A stretch of 64,000 nt of DNA from UBA8337 sp963932545. GTDB taxonomy: Bacteria > Pseudomonadota > Alphaproteobacteria > RS24. This document shows, in pieces, positions 16,681 through 25,509 of the stretch; position 1 is the stretch's first letter, and each line of letters starts with the position of its first letter. The stretch lies in contig CAWVRH010000011.1 in the NCBI GenBank assembly GCA_963932545.1, positions 1 to 64,000 of the forward strand. Reading direction: 5' to 3'. Under the pieces are notes generated by a model. It ran no database searches, had not been told where the DNA came from, and was given only the letters and a program-made list of their open reading frames with translations. The translations under genes and the position numbers were made by a program.

Positions 16681-19600
16681 TTAAGGCGCGCCTTTCCAAG
16701 CCATTTCTCTGGGTGTGCGCCTGCCCGTTTGGCTTTTAGAGCGCAAAGGCTTGGGTAAATCTTGTGTGCTTTGCAGCCCTTTTTCCTGCAGCAAATGTAC
16801 TAAATCGCCCGACATATCGCTGACCTGTTCGGCCACCAAATGCACCACAATGCCATTGCGTTGCACCCGCCCATCTATACGGATGAGACGCGCGCCGATA
16901 ACCACGCGGCGGAAACGCTCGAACCTATCGGGCCAAACCACCATATTGCCATTGCCAGTTTCATCTTCCAGCGTGAGGAACACAACGCCCTTGGCACTGC
17001 CCGGGCGTTGGCGGCAAATCACCAGACCCGCCACCGATACGCGCCGCCCCGAAGGCGCGCTTTGCAAAAACGACAGCGGCTGCACATGCGCTTTGGTGAG
17101 CTGCGCGCGCAAGAAAGCCAGCGGATGGTTTTTTAGCGATAGGCGCAAGCTGGCATAATCTTCCAACACTTCCATGCCCGGCGCCAAGGCTGGCAAAACG
17201 GCGCCGCGTTCTTCTTCGCTCACGCCCTCGCGTAGTACCTGCGCATCGCCTATCTGGTTTTCAAACAACGGCAAGGCAGGCGCTTTGCTTTCGGGGGCCA
17301 AGGCGCGCACTGCCCATAGGGCTTGGCGACGGCTCAACCCCAAAGCGGCAAAGGCATCGGCACGCGCCAGACGTTCCAAAGTCGACACGCCAATGCCAGA
17401 GCGCGCCGCGCAATCAGCCACGCTATCAAAAGCCCCGCCCAGTGCGCGCGACGCCACCAAGGTCTCGGCATCGGCTTGCAGCAGACCCATAATTTGGTTG
17501 AAGCCCAAACGTAAAGCCATCTCGCCGTCTTTTGGCTCCAAATCTGCTTCTGCATCGGAGGCATTGAGGCAGACAGGCAAAACGCTCACCCCTTGGCGTT
17601 GGGCTTCCGTTACCAATTGCGCGGGTGCGTAAAAACCCATCGGTTGACTGTTCAAAAGGGCGGCACAAAACGCGGCTGGGTAATGATGTTTCAACCAAGC
17701 CGACACATAGACCAGCAAAGCAAAACTGGCGGCGTGGCTTTCGGGAAACCCATATTCGCCAAATCCTTCAATCTGCTTAAAGCAGCGCTCGGCAAAGGCG
17801 CGTTCATAGCCGCGCGCCTCCATGCCATCCATCAGCCGCACGCCAAATTCGTGAATCACGCCGCTTTTGCGAAAGGTTGCCATGGCGCGGCGTAAGCGGT
17901 CGGCCTCGCTGGGCGTAAAGCCTGCCGCCACCACGGCGATGCGCATAGCTTGTTCTTGAAACAGAGGCACGCCGAGGGTTTTTCCCAACACATCTTCCAG
18001 CTCTTGTGAGGGAAACTCTACCGCCTCTTCGCCGTTTCGGCGGCGCAAATAAGGATGCACCATATCGCCTTGAATAGGGCCGGGCCGGACAATCGCCACT
18101 TGCACGACAAGGTCGTAAAAATCGCGCGGCTTGAGGCGTGGTAGCATGTTCATCTGGGCGCGGCTCTCCACCTGAAACACCCCCACGGATTCGGCGCGGC
18201 ATAGCATGTCATAAACACAACTGTCTTCGGTCGGCACATCGGCCAGCTCAAAAACTTGCCCGTGATGCGCCGCGATTAAATCGAAACTACGCCGAATGGC
18301 ACTCAACATACCCAGCGCTAGAACATCAATTTTCAACAGACCCAAAGCATCCAAATCATCTTTGTCCCATTCGATAAAAGTGCGCTCAGCCATCGCCGCA
18401 TTGCCAATGGGAACCAGCTTATCCAGCCTATCTTGGGTGATAACAAAGCCGCCTACATGCTGCGATAAATGCCGTGGAAATCCGATGATTTGGCCTGCCA
18501 AAGCCAGCGTTGCCGCAATCCCTGGCGCGTCGGGGTCTAGCCCCGCCTCGAGGATATGCTCGCGCGGCGGTGGCTGAGATCCCCCACCCCAGTTTAGCGC
18601 CAAAAGCGCGCTCGCCACATCGCCCGAAAGCCCCATGACTTTGGCCACTTGGCGCACCGCCGAACGGGCTCGATACGTGATGACGGTGGCGGCGATACTG
18701 GCGCGCTCGCGGCCATATTTTTGATAGATATATTGAATGACCTCTTCGCGCCGCTCATGCTCGAAATCAATATCAATGTCGGGCGGCTCATCGCGCTCGG
18801 GCGATAAAAAGCGTTCGAACAATAAATCTAATTGGCTGGGGTCGACCGCCGTGATGCCGATGTAATAACAGACCGCCGAATTGGCCGCACTGCCACGCCC
18901 TTGGCAAAGAATTCTTTTCGAGCGCGCAAAGCGCACCAAATCATGCACGGTTAAAAAATACGGCGCATAGTCCAAGCTCTCTATAAGCCGCAGCTCATGG
19001 ATGAGCAGCTTACTAATTTTCTTCGGTATGCCTTTGGGGTAGCGCGCCGCCGCGCCGTCCCAAGCCAGTTTCGCCAGCAGCTCTTGCGGGCTTCGGCTCG
19101 TGTCGAAAACATCTTCAGGATATTGATAGGAAAGCTGGTCGAGCGAAAACGTGCAGGCCTCTAGCACGGCGGTAATATTATCCAGCGCCTCAGGCCACTC
19201 GGCAAATAGGCGGGCGGCTTCGTGGGTAGATTTTAAATGGCGCTCTGCGTTAACGTTCAACCGATACCCCGCCTCGGGCAGGCTGACGTGTTGGCGAATG
19301 CAAGCCACCACGTCTTGCACGGGGCGCCGTTCGGCGACGTGATAGAGGGGATCGAAACTGGCCAATAATTTAGCTTTGGCCCAGCTTGCCATGGCGGCAA
19401 TTCTGCGAAACCGAGCTTCGTCATCGGCGCCATATAGCGGCACCAGCAAGGCATATACATTTTGGCTAACGGCTGCCAAAGCGCTCAGATTATCGCCAAA
19501 ATCAGGCGCTTTCAACTCCATGGGCGGCACGGCTAGCCAGCATAGCTCGGTGGCTTGTGCTAGGGCCAGCACATCGTCTAAATGCAAAACACATTGTCCT

Positions 19601-19923
19601 TTGCCCCCCCGCCGATTGCCCCGCGTAAGACATTGCGAAAGTGCCGCATAGGCCGCTTGATGGCACGGATAGGCCACCACCTCAAAACCGCATTGGGTGA
19701 CCAGCCGCGCGCCTGGCAAATAGCGCAAGCCCGCATCTCGCGCCGCTACATGGCCGCGCACAATGCCAGCCAATGTATTCCGGTCGGCTAGCCCAATGGC
19801 GCGATAGCCCAAAGCCGCAGCCGTCTCGACCAGCTCTTGGGGATGCGCGGCGCCGCGGAGAAAACTGAAATTAGATATCGCTGCCAGCTCGGCAAAGCCC
19901 GCCTCTCCTTCGCTACCCCTCAT
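16681..19923 (-). CDS. dnaE2: error-prone DNA polymerase III alpha subunit DnaE2 (ImuC)
   Basis: A 1080-residue C-family polymerase that performs mutagenic lesion bypass with ImuA and ImuB. The PHP domain is N-terminal (FAELAAISNFSFLRGAAHP at about 8-26). The polymerase core contains RGSAANSAVCYYIGIT and PDIDIDFEHERREEV, carrying catalytic aspartates. A helix-hairpin-helix region follows, then a C-terminal OB fold (VSVAGLVICRQRPGSAKGVVFLT, cited as a region). The start at 19923 overlaps the imuB stop (ATGA); the in-frame GTG-type extension to 19947 is not needed. It is the last gene of the SOS cassette. Confidence 0.94.
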   Translation of the reverse strand: MRGSEGEAGFAELAAISNFSFLRGAAHPQELVETAAALGYRAIGLADRNTLAGIVRGHVAARDAGLRYLPGARLVTQCGFEVVAYPCHQAAYAALSQCLTRGNRRGGKGQCVLHLDDVLALAQATELCWLAVPPMELKAPDFGDNLSALAAVSQNVYALLVPLYGADDEARFRRIAAMASWAKAKLLASFDPLYHVAERRPVQDVVACIRQHVSLPEAGYRLNVNAERHLKSTHEAARLFAEWPEALDNITAVLEACTFSLDQLSYQYPEDVFDTSRSPQELLAKLAWDGAAARYPKGIPKKISKLLIHELRLIESLDYAPYFLTVHDLVRFARSKRILCQGRGSAANSAVCYYIGITAVDPSQLDLLFERFLSPERDEPPDIDIDFEHERREEVIQYIYQKYGRERASIAATVITYRARSAVRQVAKVMGLSGDVASALLALNWGGGSQPPPREHILEAGLDPDAPGIAATLALAGQIIGFPRHLSQHVGGFVITQDRLDKLVPIGNAAMAERTFIEWDKDDLDALGLLKIDVLALGMLSAIRRSFDLIAAHHGQVFELADVPTEDSCVYDMLCRAESVGVFQVESRAQMNMLPRLKPRDFYDLVVQVAIVRPGPIQGDMVHPYLRRRNGEEAVEFPSQELEDVLGKTLGVPLFQEQAMRIAVVAAGFTPSEADRLRRAMATFRKSGVIHEFGVRLMDGMEARGYERAFAERCFKQIEGFGEYGFPESHAASFALLVYVSAWLKHHYPAAFCAALLNSQPMGFYAPAQLVTEAQRQGVSVLPVCLNASDAEADLEPKDGEMALRLGFNQIMGLLQADAETLVASRALGGAFDSVADCAARSGIGVSTLERLARADAFAALGLSRRQALWAVRALAPESKAPALPLFENQIGDAQVLREGVSEEERGAVLPALAPGMEVLEDYASLRLSLKNHPLAFLRAQLTKAHVQPLSFLQSAPSGRRVSVAGLVICRQRPGSAKGVVFLTLEDETGNGNMVVWPDRFERFRRVVIGARLIRIDGRVQRNGIVVHLVAEQVSDMSGDLVHLLQEKGLQSTQDLPKPLRSKSQTGRRTPREMAWKGAP

Positions 19924-21626
19924 GGGAATACGCCGTGCATAAACCAACGCGGCTGCGTGGTTTCGCGGTCATATAAGCCGTCGCGATAGACCCAGAACCG
20001 ATGCCCTTGCGTGTCTTCTAAGCGATAATAATCGCGCGTTTGTCGATTGTGGTGGGCTGGCGTTTCTCCGGTCAGCCCTGCCCACCATTCGGGGCTAATG
20101 CGCTCAGGCCCATAGGCGGCGGTAATTTCGTGCAGCACGCGCCGCCACCGAAACCGATACGGCGCGCCTTCCGGAATTTCGGCAATCACCTCAATCGGTT
20201 CTGGCGCGCATAGCATAAACAAAGGTCGGGTGGCGGGATCTGGCAGGCGGGCATATAGATTTTCCTCAGGCTTATCGCGCTGCTGTTTGTCGGGGGTCTG
20301 TTTGTCGGGCGCCAAAACCGGCACGAGCCTTACCGCCCGCTCGGGAATATACGAGGCATGCGGCACGGGGCGCACCACCACTTGCGCGCCCAGCCGCGAC
20401 ACCAGCCTATCGTAAAGACTGCCCAAAGCCGCAATCGGCGCGGCGCGGCGTCTGTTTCGTGTCTGGCCACCCTCAAACGCGCCCATGGTTTCTTGCGGCT
20501 GCGATATCGGCGCCGTGCGACTGGCCGCCAGCGTGAGCTGTTCAATGCCATAGCCCGCATCGACGCCGCGCGAGAGGCGTGACAAGCGTTCCTCGAAAAG
20601 CCGCGTCATATGCCCGCCATCAGCACAAGGGTGGGCCAAGGGCAAAGATAAAGCCAAAACCGCATTGTCCGATCGCGTCAGCGCCAAATCCAACCGCTGC
20701 GCGCCCTGGCTCGCCCGTTCTAATTGCGCGGCCAGTCGTGTGCATAAATCACCGATGAGCTGCGCCAAGGCTTCCATTTGCGTTACCCCATGCGCCAAAT
20801 TATGGCGCACTAAAAATCGCGGAGGGGGCAAGCACGGATTAAGACTTTCGCCCGCCTGCCCCAAGGCTTGCTCTAGGCGCAATACGGGCGACGGGCCAAA
20901 GCGACGGGTTAACTCGCGCCGCGCAAAGCCTGCCAAATCGGCAACCGTGGCCAGCCCCAAGCGCTGGCACAAATCAATATGCACACCAGATAGGCGTAAG
21001 GCTGCTGGTGGCAAAGGCAATACCGCTTCGGCTTCTTGCCCCTCTGGCACAATTATTTGACGCCTTGCTTGCGGGGTGGTTTTAGCTGTTGACCCAAAGC
21101 GCACCAACCCCCAAGCAGCCCCCACCGTGCCCGCCATGGCGGCATGAGCGGTGATGCCGCGTTTTAAAAACCGCGCTTGCATATCGGCCAAAAGCGCCCG
21201 CTCGCCGCCAAATAAATGCGCGCATCCGCTGACGTCTAATAAAAGGCCATAGTCGGTATTTTCAGCATGGCGGGTGTCGCTGGGCGGGTCGTGGCCCACC
21301 CACGGCGTATAGCGTTGCAGCCAATAGGCGCATTTTTGCAATCGCGCGGCGGCTTCCATCGGCTCAGCCATGGCCGTTTGCAAATCAGGCAAAAGCGCGC
21401 GCGCATCAGCCAAAGATAATCCCAAGCTCAAGCCTTGCTGCGCCGCTAACGGCGTTAGCCCCACCAAACGTTGTGCGTTTTTAGAACGCTCGACGAGCGC
21501 AAAACTTTTCGTTCTGTCATACGCAATTTGTGTCGTTTCCCCCGCCCAATAAGGAAACCACAAAGCGACAATGCGCCGACCTGTCGCGAGAGGTGCTGCA
21601 TAGCTGGCGCCCGACATATTCGGCAT
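19920..21626 (-). CDS. imuB: ImuB, Y-family polymerase-like mutagenesis protein
   Basis: A 568-residue Y-family-like protein that bridges ImuA, DnaE2 and the beta clamp during SOS mutagenesis. The N-terminal region (RRIVALWFPYWA, about 16) aligns with the Y-polymerase palm, but the family is catalytically inactive and I do not see the usual acidic triad. HhH-type little-finger elements lie around 190-260 (VADLAGFARRELTRRFG). The C terminus ends with the segment YYRLEDTQGHRFWVYRDGLYD typical of ImuB. The start is set 7 nt after the imuA stop. The stop overlaps the dnaE2 start by ATGA. Confidence 0.9.
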   Translation of the reverse strand: MPNMSGASYAAPLATGRRIVALWFPYWAGETTQIAYDRTKSFALVERSKNAQRLVGLTPLAAQQGLSLGLSLADARALLPDLQTAMAEPMEAAARLQKCAYWLQRYTPWVGHDPPSDTRHAENTDYGLLLDVSGCAHLFGGERALLADMQARFLKRGITAHAAMAGTVGAAWGLVRFGSTAKTTPQARRQIIVPEGQEAEAVLPLPPAALRLSGVHIDLCQRLGLATVADLAGFARRELTRRFGPSPVLRLEQALGQAGESLNPCLPPPRFLVRHNLAHGVTQMEALAQLIGDLCTRLAAQLERASQGAQRLDLALTRSDNAVLALSLPLAHPCADGGHMTRLFEERLSRLSRGVDAGYGIEQLTLAASRTAPISQPQETMGAFEGGQTRNRRRAAPIAALGSLYDRLVSRLGAQVVVRPVPHASYIPERAVRLVPVLAPDKQTPDKQQRDKPEENLYARLPDPATRPLFMLCAPEPIEVIAEIPEGAPYRFRWRRVLHEITAAYGPERISPEWWAGLTGETPAHHNRQTRDYYRLEDTQGHRFWVYRDGLYDRETTQPRWFMHGVFP

Positions 21627-21633
21627 AAGCGCC

Positions 21634-22419
21634 CTACCCCGCACGAACTTGCGCCATGCCAGGTATCTCGGCAGCGCTATCCATAAGCGGCAAGTGTTGC
21701 GACATGGTTTTCGGGTAAAGCGTCCAGCCCTCATTCGGTGGCATGGTGTTATAGCTCATGCGCAATTTGGTGAGGCGCACTTGCCAGCCTTGTTGCGGCA
21801 AAGCCTCGACCTGCCAGCGTGTGGTGGCCGCCGAGGCGCTGGTGCCAGCTTGCGCCCCCAAGGCCATTACCAAAGGCCGCTCGGCAGCGCGCGCGGCCAA
21901 GCTCAACCGACGGCTGGCCGTGAAGCTAGGCGCCTCGCCCCAGCTAGATAAAACAATGCAGCCGATGGCTGAGCAAAGTAGCGCCTCCTCGCCCGCCCAT
22001 AATAAATCGGGCAAGCGGGCGCCATCGATATAGACCAAGCGATCGGCCGATAAGCCATGCGCCGCCAAAGCTGGGCCATAGGGCTGACCCGCCTCACGAC
22101 ATGACATATAGGTTTGGCCGTAGAGCAACATATCTTGGGTATGCGGGCGGTCCAAAAATCGGGCGGCCAAACGATGCGCAAAGCCAAGCGCGGCAGCCAT
22201 ATCGCCCGTGCGCGCGGCCACCACTTCATGCAATCCGCCACAGGCTAACCCCGCATTGGCAACCTCACCTGCAAGATAGCTATCGATGTCGGCAAAGCCC
22301 GTTTGAATGTGCGGGCCTTGCGCAACCACGGGCTCAAAACGCGCGACCAAACGGCGTAATCCAGCCAGTTTCTGGCTTGTTGTTGTGGCTTTTATGTGCG
22401 CGGCCGGCTTGATTTCCAT
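21634..22419 (-). CDS. imuA: ImuA, SOS mutagenesis accessory protein
   Basis: A 261-residue RecA/SulA-like protein, first gene of the imuA-imuB-dnaE2 mutasome operon. It has the GLHEVVAARTGDMAAALGFA segment (family Walker-like region, degenerate) and a central DRLVYIDGARLPDLLWAGEEA stretch (given as a region) typical of ImuA. It is thought to join ImuB and DnaE2 at stalled forks. A promoter overlapped by a LexA box lies 30-70 bp upstream, so DNA damage induction is expected. The C-terminal residues overlap no other gene. Confidence 0.87.
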   Translation of the reverse strand: MEIKPAAHIKATTTSQKLAGLRRLVARFEPVVAQGPHIQTGFADIDSYLAGEVANAGLACGGLHEVVAARTGDMAAALGFAHRLAARFLDRPHTQDMLLYGQTYMSCREAGQPYGPALAAHGLSADRLVYIDGARLPDLLWAGEEALLCSAIGCIVLSSWGEAPSFTASRRLSLAARAAERPLVMALGAQAGTSASAATTRWQVEALPQQGWQVRLTKLRMSYNTMPPNEGWTLYPKTMSQHLPLMDSAAEIPGMAQVRAG

Positions 22420-22447
22420 ATTTTTTCTTCTGTTGGACGGTTTATTT

Positions 22448-22487
22448 GTTCTCTTTTTGTTCTAAAATGAGAACAAATAAGAGTCAA
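22448..22487 (-). promoter_or_regulatory. LexA (SOS) box over the imuA promoter
   Basis: GTTC-N7-GTTC at 22448-22462 (read on the plus strand) is an exact match to the alphaproteobacterial LexA operator. On the minus strand a promoter TTGACT (22482-22487), 17-nt spacer and TAGAAC (22459-22464) precedes imuA. Its -10 lies inside the LexA box, so repressor binding would block polymerase directly. An additional GTTCT-N6-AGAAC inverted repeat at 22459-22474 overlaps it. Confidence 0.88.
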
Positions 22488-22523
22488 GCCGAACCACATG
22501 AAAAGCCGCTATGTTTTGAAACT

Positions 22524-23144
22524 CTATTTAATTTCCGCCGAACCCCAATAGGTATAGCCCACCACGCGGGGCGTCGACGGCACATACATTTGATCCATGT
22601 TGGTAATTTTAAATCCACCCGCCTCTATGAGCGTCGGGATATCGCGATTGATATGGCAGCCACCGGCAATTTTACCCCAAACACCGTTCAGGCGGTTTTG
22701 CCATTTCTCCACCGCCGCATCGGGCGCGCGACCATGTTCGGAGAACAAAAGCTTGCCGCCTGGCTTCAGCACGCGACGCATATTTTCCATCGCCTTTAAG
22801 GTGTCTGGAATGGTGCAAAGCGTATAGGTCAGCAAAACCGTGTCGACGCTATTGTCATCGAGCGGAATTTCTTCTCCGGGCAAGTCGATAAACTCAACTG
22901 GAAAATCGACTTTCTCGGCCAGCGGTTTGGCGCGCTTCACCATGTCGGGGGCAGGCTCTAGACCAAATACCATGTCGACTTTTTTCGGATCATAAAACTC
23001 GAGATTATGTCCCGTGCCCATGCCAATTTCCAGCACACGGCCTTCGCAATGCGGCACGACTTTCTGGCGTTGTTGCATAACCGGCTTGGTGCCACAGGCG
23101 GTACCAATAAAACGCGGCAGAATAAATTTATCGTAAAAACCCAT
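22524..23144 (-). CDS. SAM-dependent methyltransferase (type 11)
   Basis: A 206-residue class I methyltransferase. Motif I is VLEIGMGTGHNLEFY (about 41-55), the acidic motif II is FGLEPAPDM, and motif IV is VDTVLLTYTLCTIPD. The post-core segment LKPGGKLLFSEHGRAPD is typical of Methyltransf_11 proteins including METTL7-like enzymes. The substrate is unknown; lipids or small molecules are possible. The start at 23144 follows a GAGGAGAG site. It lies just downstream of ilvE and upstream of the imu promoter, with no evidence of an SOS role. Confidence 0.85.
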   Translation of the reverse strand: MGFYDKFILPRFIGTACGTKPVMQQRQKVVPHCEGRVLEIGMGTGHNLEFYDPKKVDMVFGLEPAPDMVKRAKPLAEKVDFPVEFIDLPGEEIPLDDNSVDTVLLTYTLCTIPDTLKAMENMRRVLKPGGKLLFSEHGRAPDAAVEKWQNRLNGVWGKIAGGCHINRDIPTLIEAGGFKITNMDQMYVPSTPRVVGYTYWGSAEIK

Positions 23145-23215
23145 GCTCTCTCTCCTCAAATATTTAGACAGAGCTTGGCACTGCTTTCGAGAAAAATCAA
23201 AGCTAGATTTGCGTT

Positions 23216-24085
23216 TTAAGCGCCAACCAGTTTGGCGTAATCAGCCATTAGGTTTTTCGAGATGTCGCTTGGCGCAAATCGATAGGGGCCAATTTCGGAG
23301 ACCGGCGTCACTTCCGCTGCCGTGCCCGTGATAAAGCACTCGCTAAAGCCTTCCAGCTCATCTGGCATAATGGCGCGTTCGATAATTTCAATGCCGCGCT
23401 GACGCGCCAAATCCATCACTGTGCGGCGGGTAATGCCGTCGAGAAAACAATCCGGCGTCGGGGTATGGATGACGCCATCTTTAACAAAGAACATATTCGC
23501 GCCGGTCGCTTCAGCTACCTGCCCGCGATAATCAAGCATCATGGCATCGGCATAGCCTTTGCCCTCGGCTTCGTGTTTCGACAAGGTGCAAATCATGTAA
23601 AGACCTGCCGCTTTGGCATGGCACGGGGCGGTTTCAGGGGACGGGCGACGATATTTCGCCATGTCCAACCGAATGCCTTTCAGGCGTTCTTCAGGGTCGA
23701 AATAAGACGGCCATTCCCAGGCGGCTACGGCGACATTAATGCTATTTTTCTGCGCCGAAACGCCCATCATTTCGCTGCCACGCCACGCCACAGGGCGCAG
23801 GTAACCATCGATTAAATTATTGGCCTTCAACGTCGCTTCGCACGCCGCATCAATTTCTTCGACCGAATAAGGAAGCGTGAAACCAAGCTCTTTGGCGGAA
23901 TAAAACAAGCGTTCGGTATGCTCGCGCAATTTGAAAATAGCGCCGCCATAAGCGCGCTCGCCTTCAAAAACACTCGAGGCATAATGCAAGCCATGCGTCA
24001 GCACATGCACTTTGGCATCCGCCCAAGGCACCATCTCGCCGTTCATCCAGATAAAACCGTCGCGTTGATCAAAAGCGATACTCAT
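23216..24085 (-). CDS. ilvE: branched-chain amino acid aminotransferase
   Basis: A 289-residue fold-type IV PLP aminotransferase catalysing the last step of Leu, Ile and Val synthesis. The PLP lysine is K158 in CHAKAAGLY; LTHGLHYASSVFEGERAY (29-46), GQVAEATGANMFFVKDG and the phosphate-binding GITRRTVMDLA are family motifs. ATG 24085 (MSIAF) is chosen; GAGG lies about 8 nt upstream. A TTGACA-N17-TAAGTC promoter precedes it. The gene is divergent from petP; the order ilvE / marR-type / ompR-type recurs in alphaproteobacteria as I recall. Confidence 0.94.
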   Translation of the reverse strand: MSIAFDQRDGFIWMNGEMVPWADAKVHVLTHGLHYASSVFEGERAYGGAIFKLREHTERLFYSAKELGFTLPYSVEEIDAACEATLKANNLIDGYLRPVAWRGSEMMGVSAQKNSINVAVAAWEWPSYFDPEERLKGIRLDMAKYRRPSPETAPCHAKAAGLYMICTLSKHEAEGKGYADAMMLDYRGQVAEATGANMFFVKDGVIHTPTPDCFLDGITRRTVMDLARQRGIEIIERAIMPDELEGFSECFITGTAAEVTPVSEIGPYRFAPSDISKNLMADYAKLVGA

Positions 24086-24127
24086 CTTGGTTTTCCTCTT
24101 GGTTTTCATACGCCCGCTTGAGGCTGT

Positions 24128-24153
24128 TTTATTTTGCAGGTTTATTTTGCAGG
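24128..24153. repeat. perfect 13-bp tandem direct repeat
   Basis: TTTATTTTGCAGG occurs twice head to tail (24128-24140, 24141-24153) between the ilvE promoter and its start codon. It is probably a slippage duplication in the untranslated leader; any regulatory role is unproven. Confidence 0.8.
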
Positions 24154-24174
24154 AAAAGAAACCTAACCATGATA

Positions 24175-24203
24175 GACTTAACAGCGCCCTAATTTTATGT
24201 CAA
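24175..24203 (-). promoter_or_regulatory. ilvE: putative sigma-70 promoter of ilvE
   Basis: On the minus strand a consensus TTGACA (24198-24203) is followed after 17 nt by TAAGTC (24175-24180). It would start a leader of roughly 80 nt before ilvE. The -10 is weak but the spacing and -35 are optimal. Confidence 0.5.
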
Positions 24204-24289
24204 TAAGACTGACCCATTTGTCTTTATCTGGCAAATCCGAAACCAAGTGTGAGTGGCTGACAAACCCATGGATATAAAAGATATAAACC

Positions 24290-24796
24290 ATGTCTAAAAC
24301 GTCGAAAAACGTCTCGAACGATGATTTCAAGGATGCCATTGAGCTGATGTTTTTCGCGTATCGTGATTTCATCGCCGATCCGGACGCGATTTTAGCAGCC
24401 CATGATTTTGGCCGCGCGCATCACCGTGTCTTGCACTTTGTGGCGGGCAGCCCGGGCATTTCCATCGCTGACCTTTTAGAGATTTTACGCGTGACCAAGC
24501 AAAGTTTAGCGCGGGTTTTGCGCGAGCTTATCGATGCCAATTATATCGAGCAGCGTATCGGCGCCAACGACCGACGCAAGCGCTTGCTGTTTTTAACGTC
24601 GAGGGGGTCTGCCCTACATGAGAAATTATTGGCACCCCAAGAAGCGCGCTTTGAAGCCGTGCTGGAGGCCATTGGCCCGGAGGCCTTTGCCCAATGGAAA
24701 AAAACCATGCGGCTGATGATAAATCGCCAAGACCGTGAAAATGTTGATAATCTGATTACCAGTTCGCGCGCCGCGCGAGAGACCCATACGGAGTAA
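24290..24796 (+). CDS. petP: MarR-family regulator, PetP-like
   Basis: A 168-residue winged-helix regulator. The HTH is around 58-90 (ISIADLLEILRVTKQSLARV), followed by the wing with IEQRIGANDRRKRLLFLT. It is followed after 10 nt by an OmpR-type regulator, the same MarR-OmpR pairing as PetP-PetR of Rhodobacter capsulatus, where petR was found next to the bc1 genes. Here petABC lies about 10 kb away. The symbol rests on order and family, not on a verified alignment. Two GATATAAA copies directly precede the start codon. Confidence 0.72.
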   Translation: MSKTSKNVSNDDFKDAIELMFFAYRDFIADPDAILAAHDFGRAHHRVLHFVAGSPGISIADLLEILRVTKQSLARVLRELIDANYIEQRIGANDRRKRLLFLTSRGSALHEKLLAPQEARFEAVLEAIGPEAFAQWKKTMRLMINRQDRENVDNLITSSRAARETHTE

Positions 24797-24806
24797 GCCA
24801 GCCCCC

Positions 24807-25505
24807 ATGAGCCAACCGGACGAAACCACACCGCATATTCTCATCGTCGACGACGACACACGAATCCGCGAGTTGCTGCAGAAATATTTGGCAGACAACG
24901 GCTATCGCACATCTAGCGCTAGCGATGCCAAAGAGGCGCAAACCAAAATGGATGCGCTGACCTATGACCTGTTGGTTTTGGACATCATGATGCCCGGCAT
25001 TACCGGACTGGAGTTCACCAAGGTTTTACGCGAAGCCGAGAACGCCATCCCAATTTTACTGCTCACCGCCTTGGCCGAAACCGAACAACGCATCGAAGGG
25101 CTGACCTCGGGCGCGGATGATTATTTGCCCAAACCTTTTGACCCGAAAGAACTTTTGCTGCGTGTGCAGAATATTTTGCGCCGCAGCGGGGCCGAAGAAA
25201 ACACCATCGCGCCGCCTGAAGAAGTGCGTTTTGGTGACTATCTTTTCCGCTATGAACGCGGCGAGCTAACCTGCGATGGCACGCGCATTACCCTGACAAC
25301 ACGCGAGATAGAAGTCTTGCGCTGCCTCACTCAATCGCCCGGCAGCATTGTAACCCGCATTGAGTTAGCCGATGGAGAAGACATCTCCGAACGCGCCATT
25401 GATGTGCAAATCAATCGCTTGCGCCGAAAAATTGAAACCGATCCACGCGACCCGCTCTATTTGCAAACGGTTCGTGGCTCTGGCTATGTTTTGAGAACGG
25501 ATTAG
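24807..25505 (+). CDS. petR: OmpR-family response regulator, PetR-like
   Basis: A 232-residue two-component regulator. The receiver domain (10-125) has acidic pocket D15/D16, phospho-acceptor D59 in LVLDIMMPG, T87 and K109 in YLPKPF. The OmpR-type winged helix is at about 140-230 (TLTTREIEVLRCL, DVQINRLRRKIE, VRGSGYVL). It sits between a MarR regulator (10-nt gap) and a histidine kinase (4-nt gap), so the three form one operon and the kinase is the expected partner. The PetR assignment, hence a link to bc1 expression, is inference from gene order. Confidence 0.82.
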   Translation: MSQPDETTPHILIVDDDTRIRELLQKYLADNGYRTSSASDAKEAQTKMDALTYDLLVLDIMMPGITGLEFTKVLREAENAIPILLLTALAETEQRIEGLTSGADDYLPKPFDPKELLLRVQNILRRSGAEENTIAPPEEVRFGDYLFRYERGELTCDGTRITLTTREIEVLRCLTQSPGSIVTRIELADGEDISERAIDVQINRLRRKIETDPRDPLYLQTVRGSGYVLRTD

Positions 25506-25509
25506 ACGG

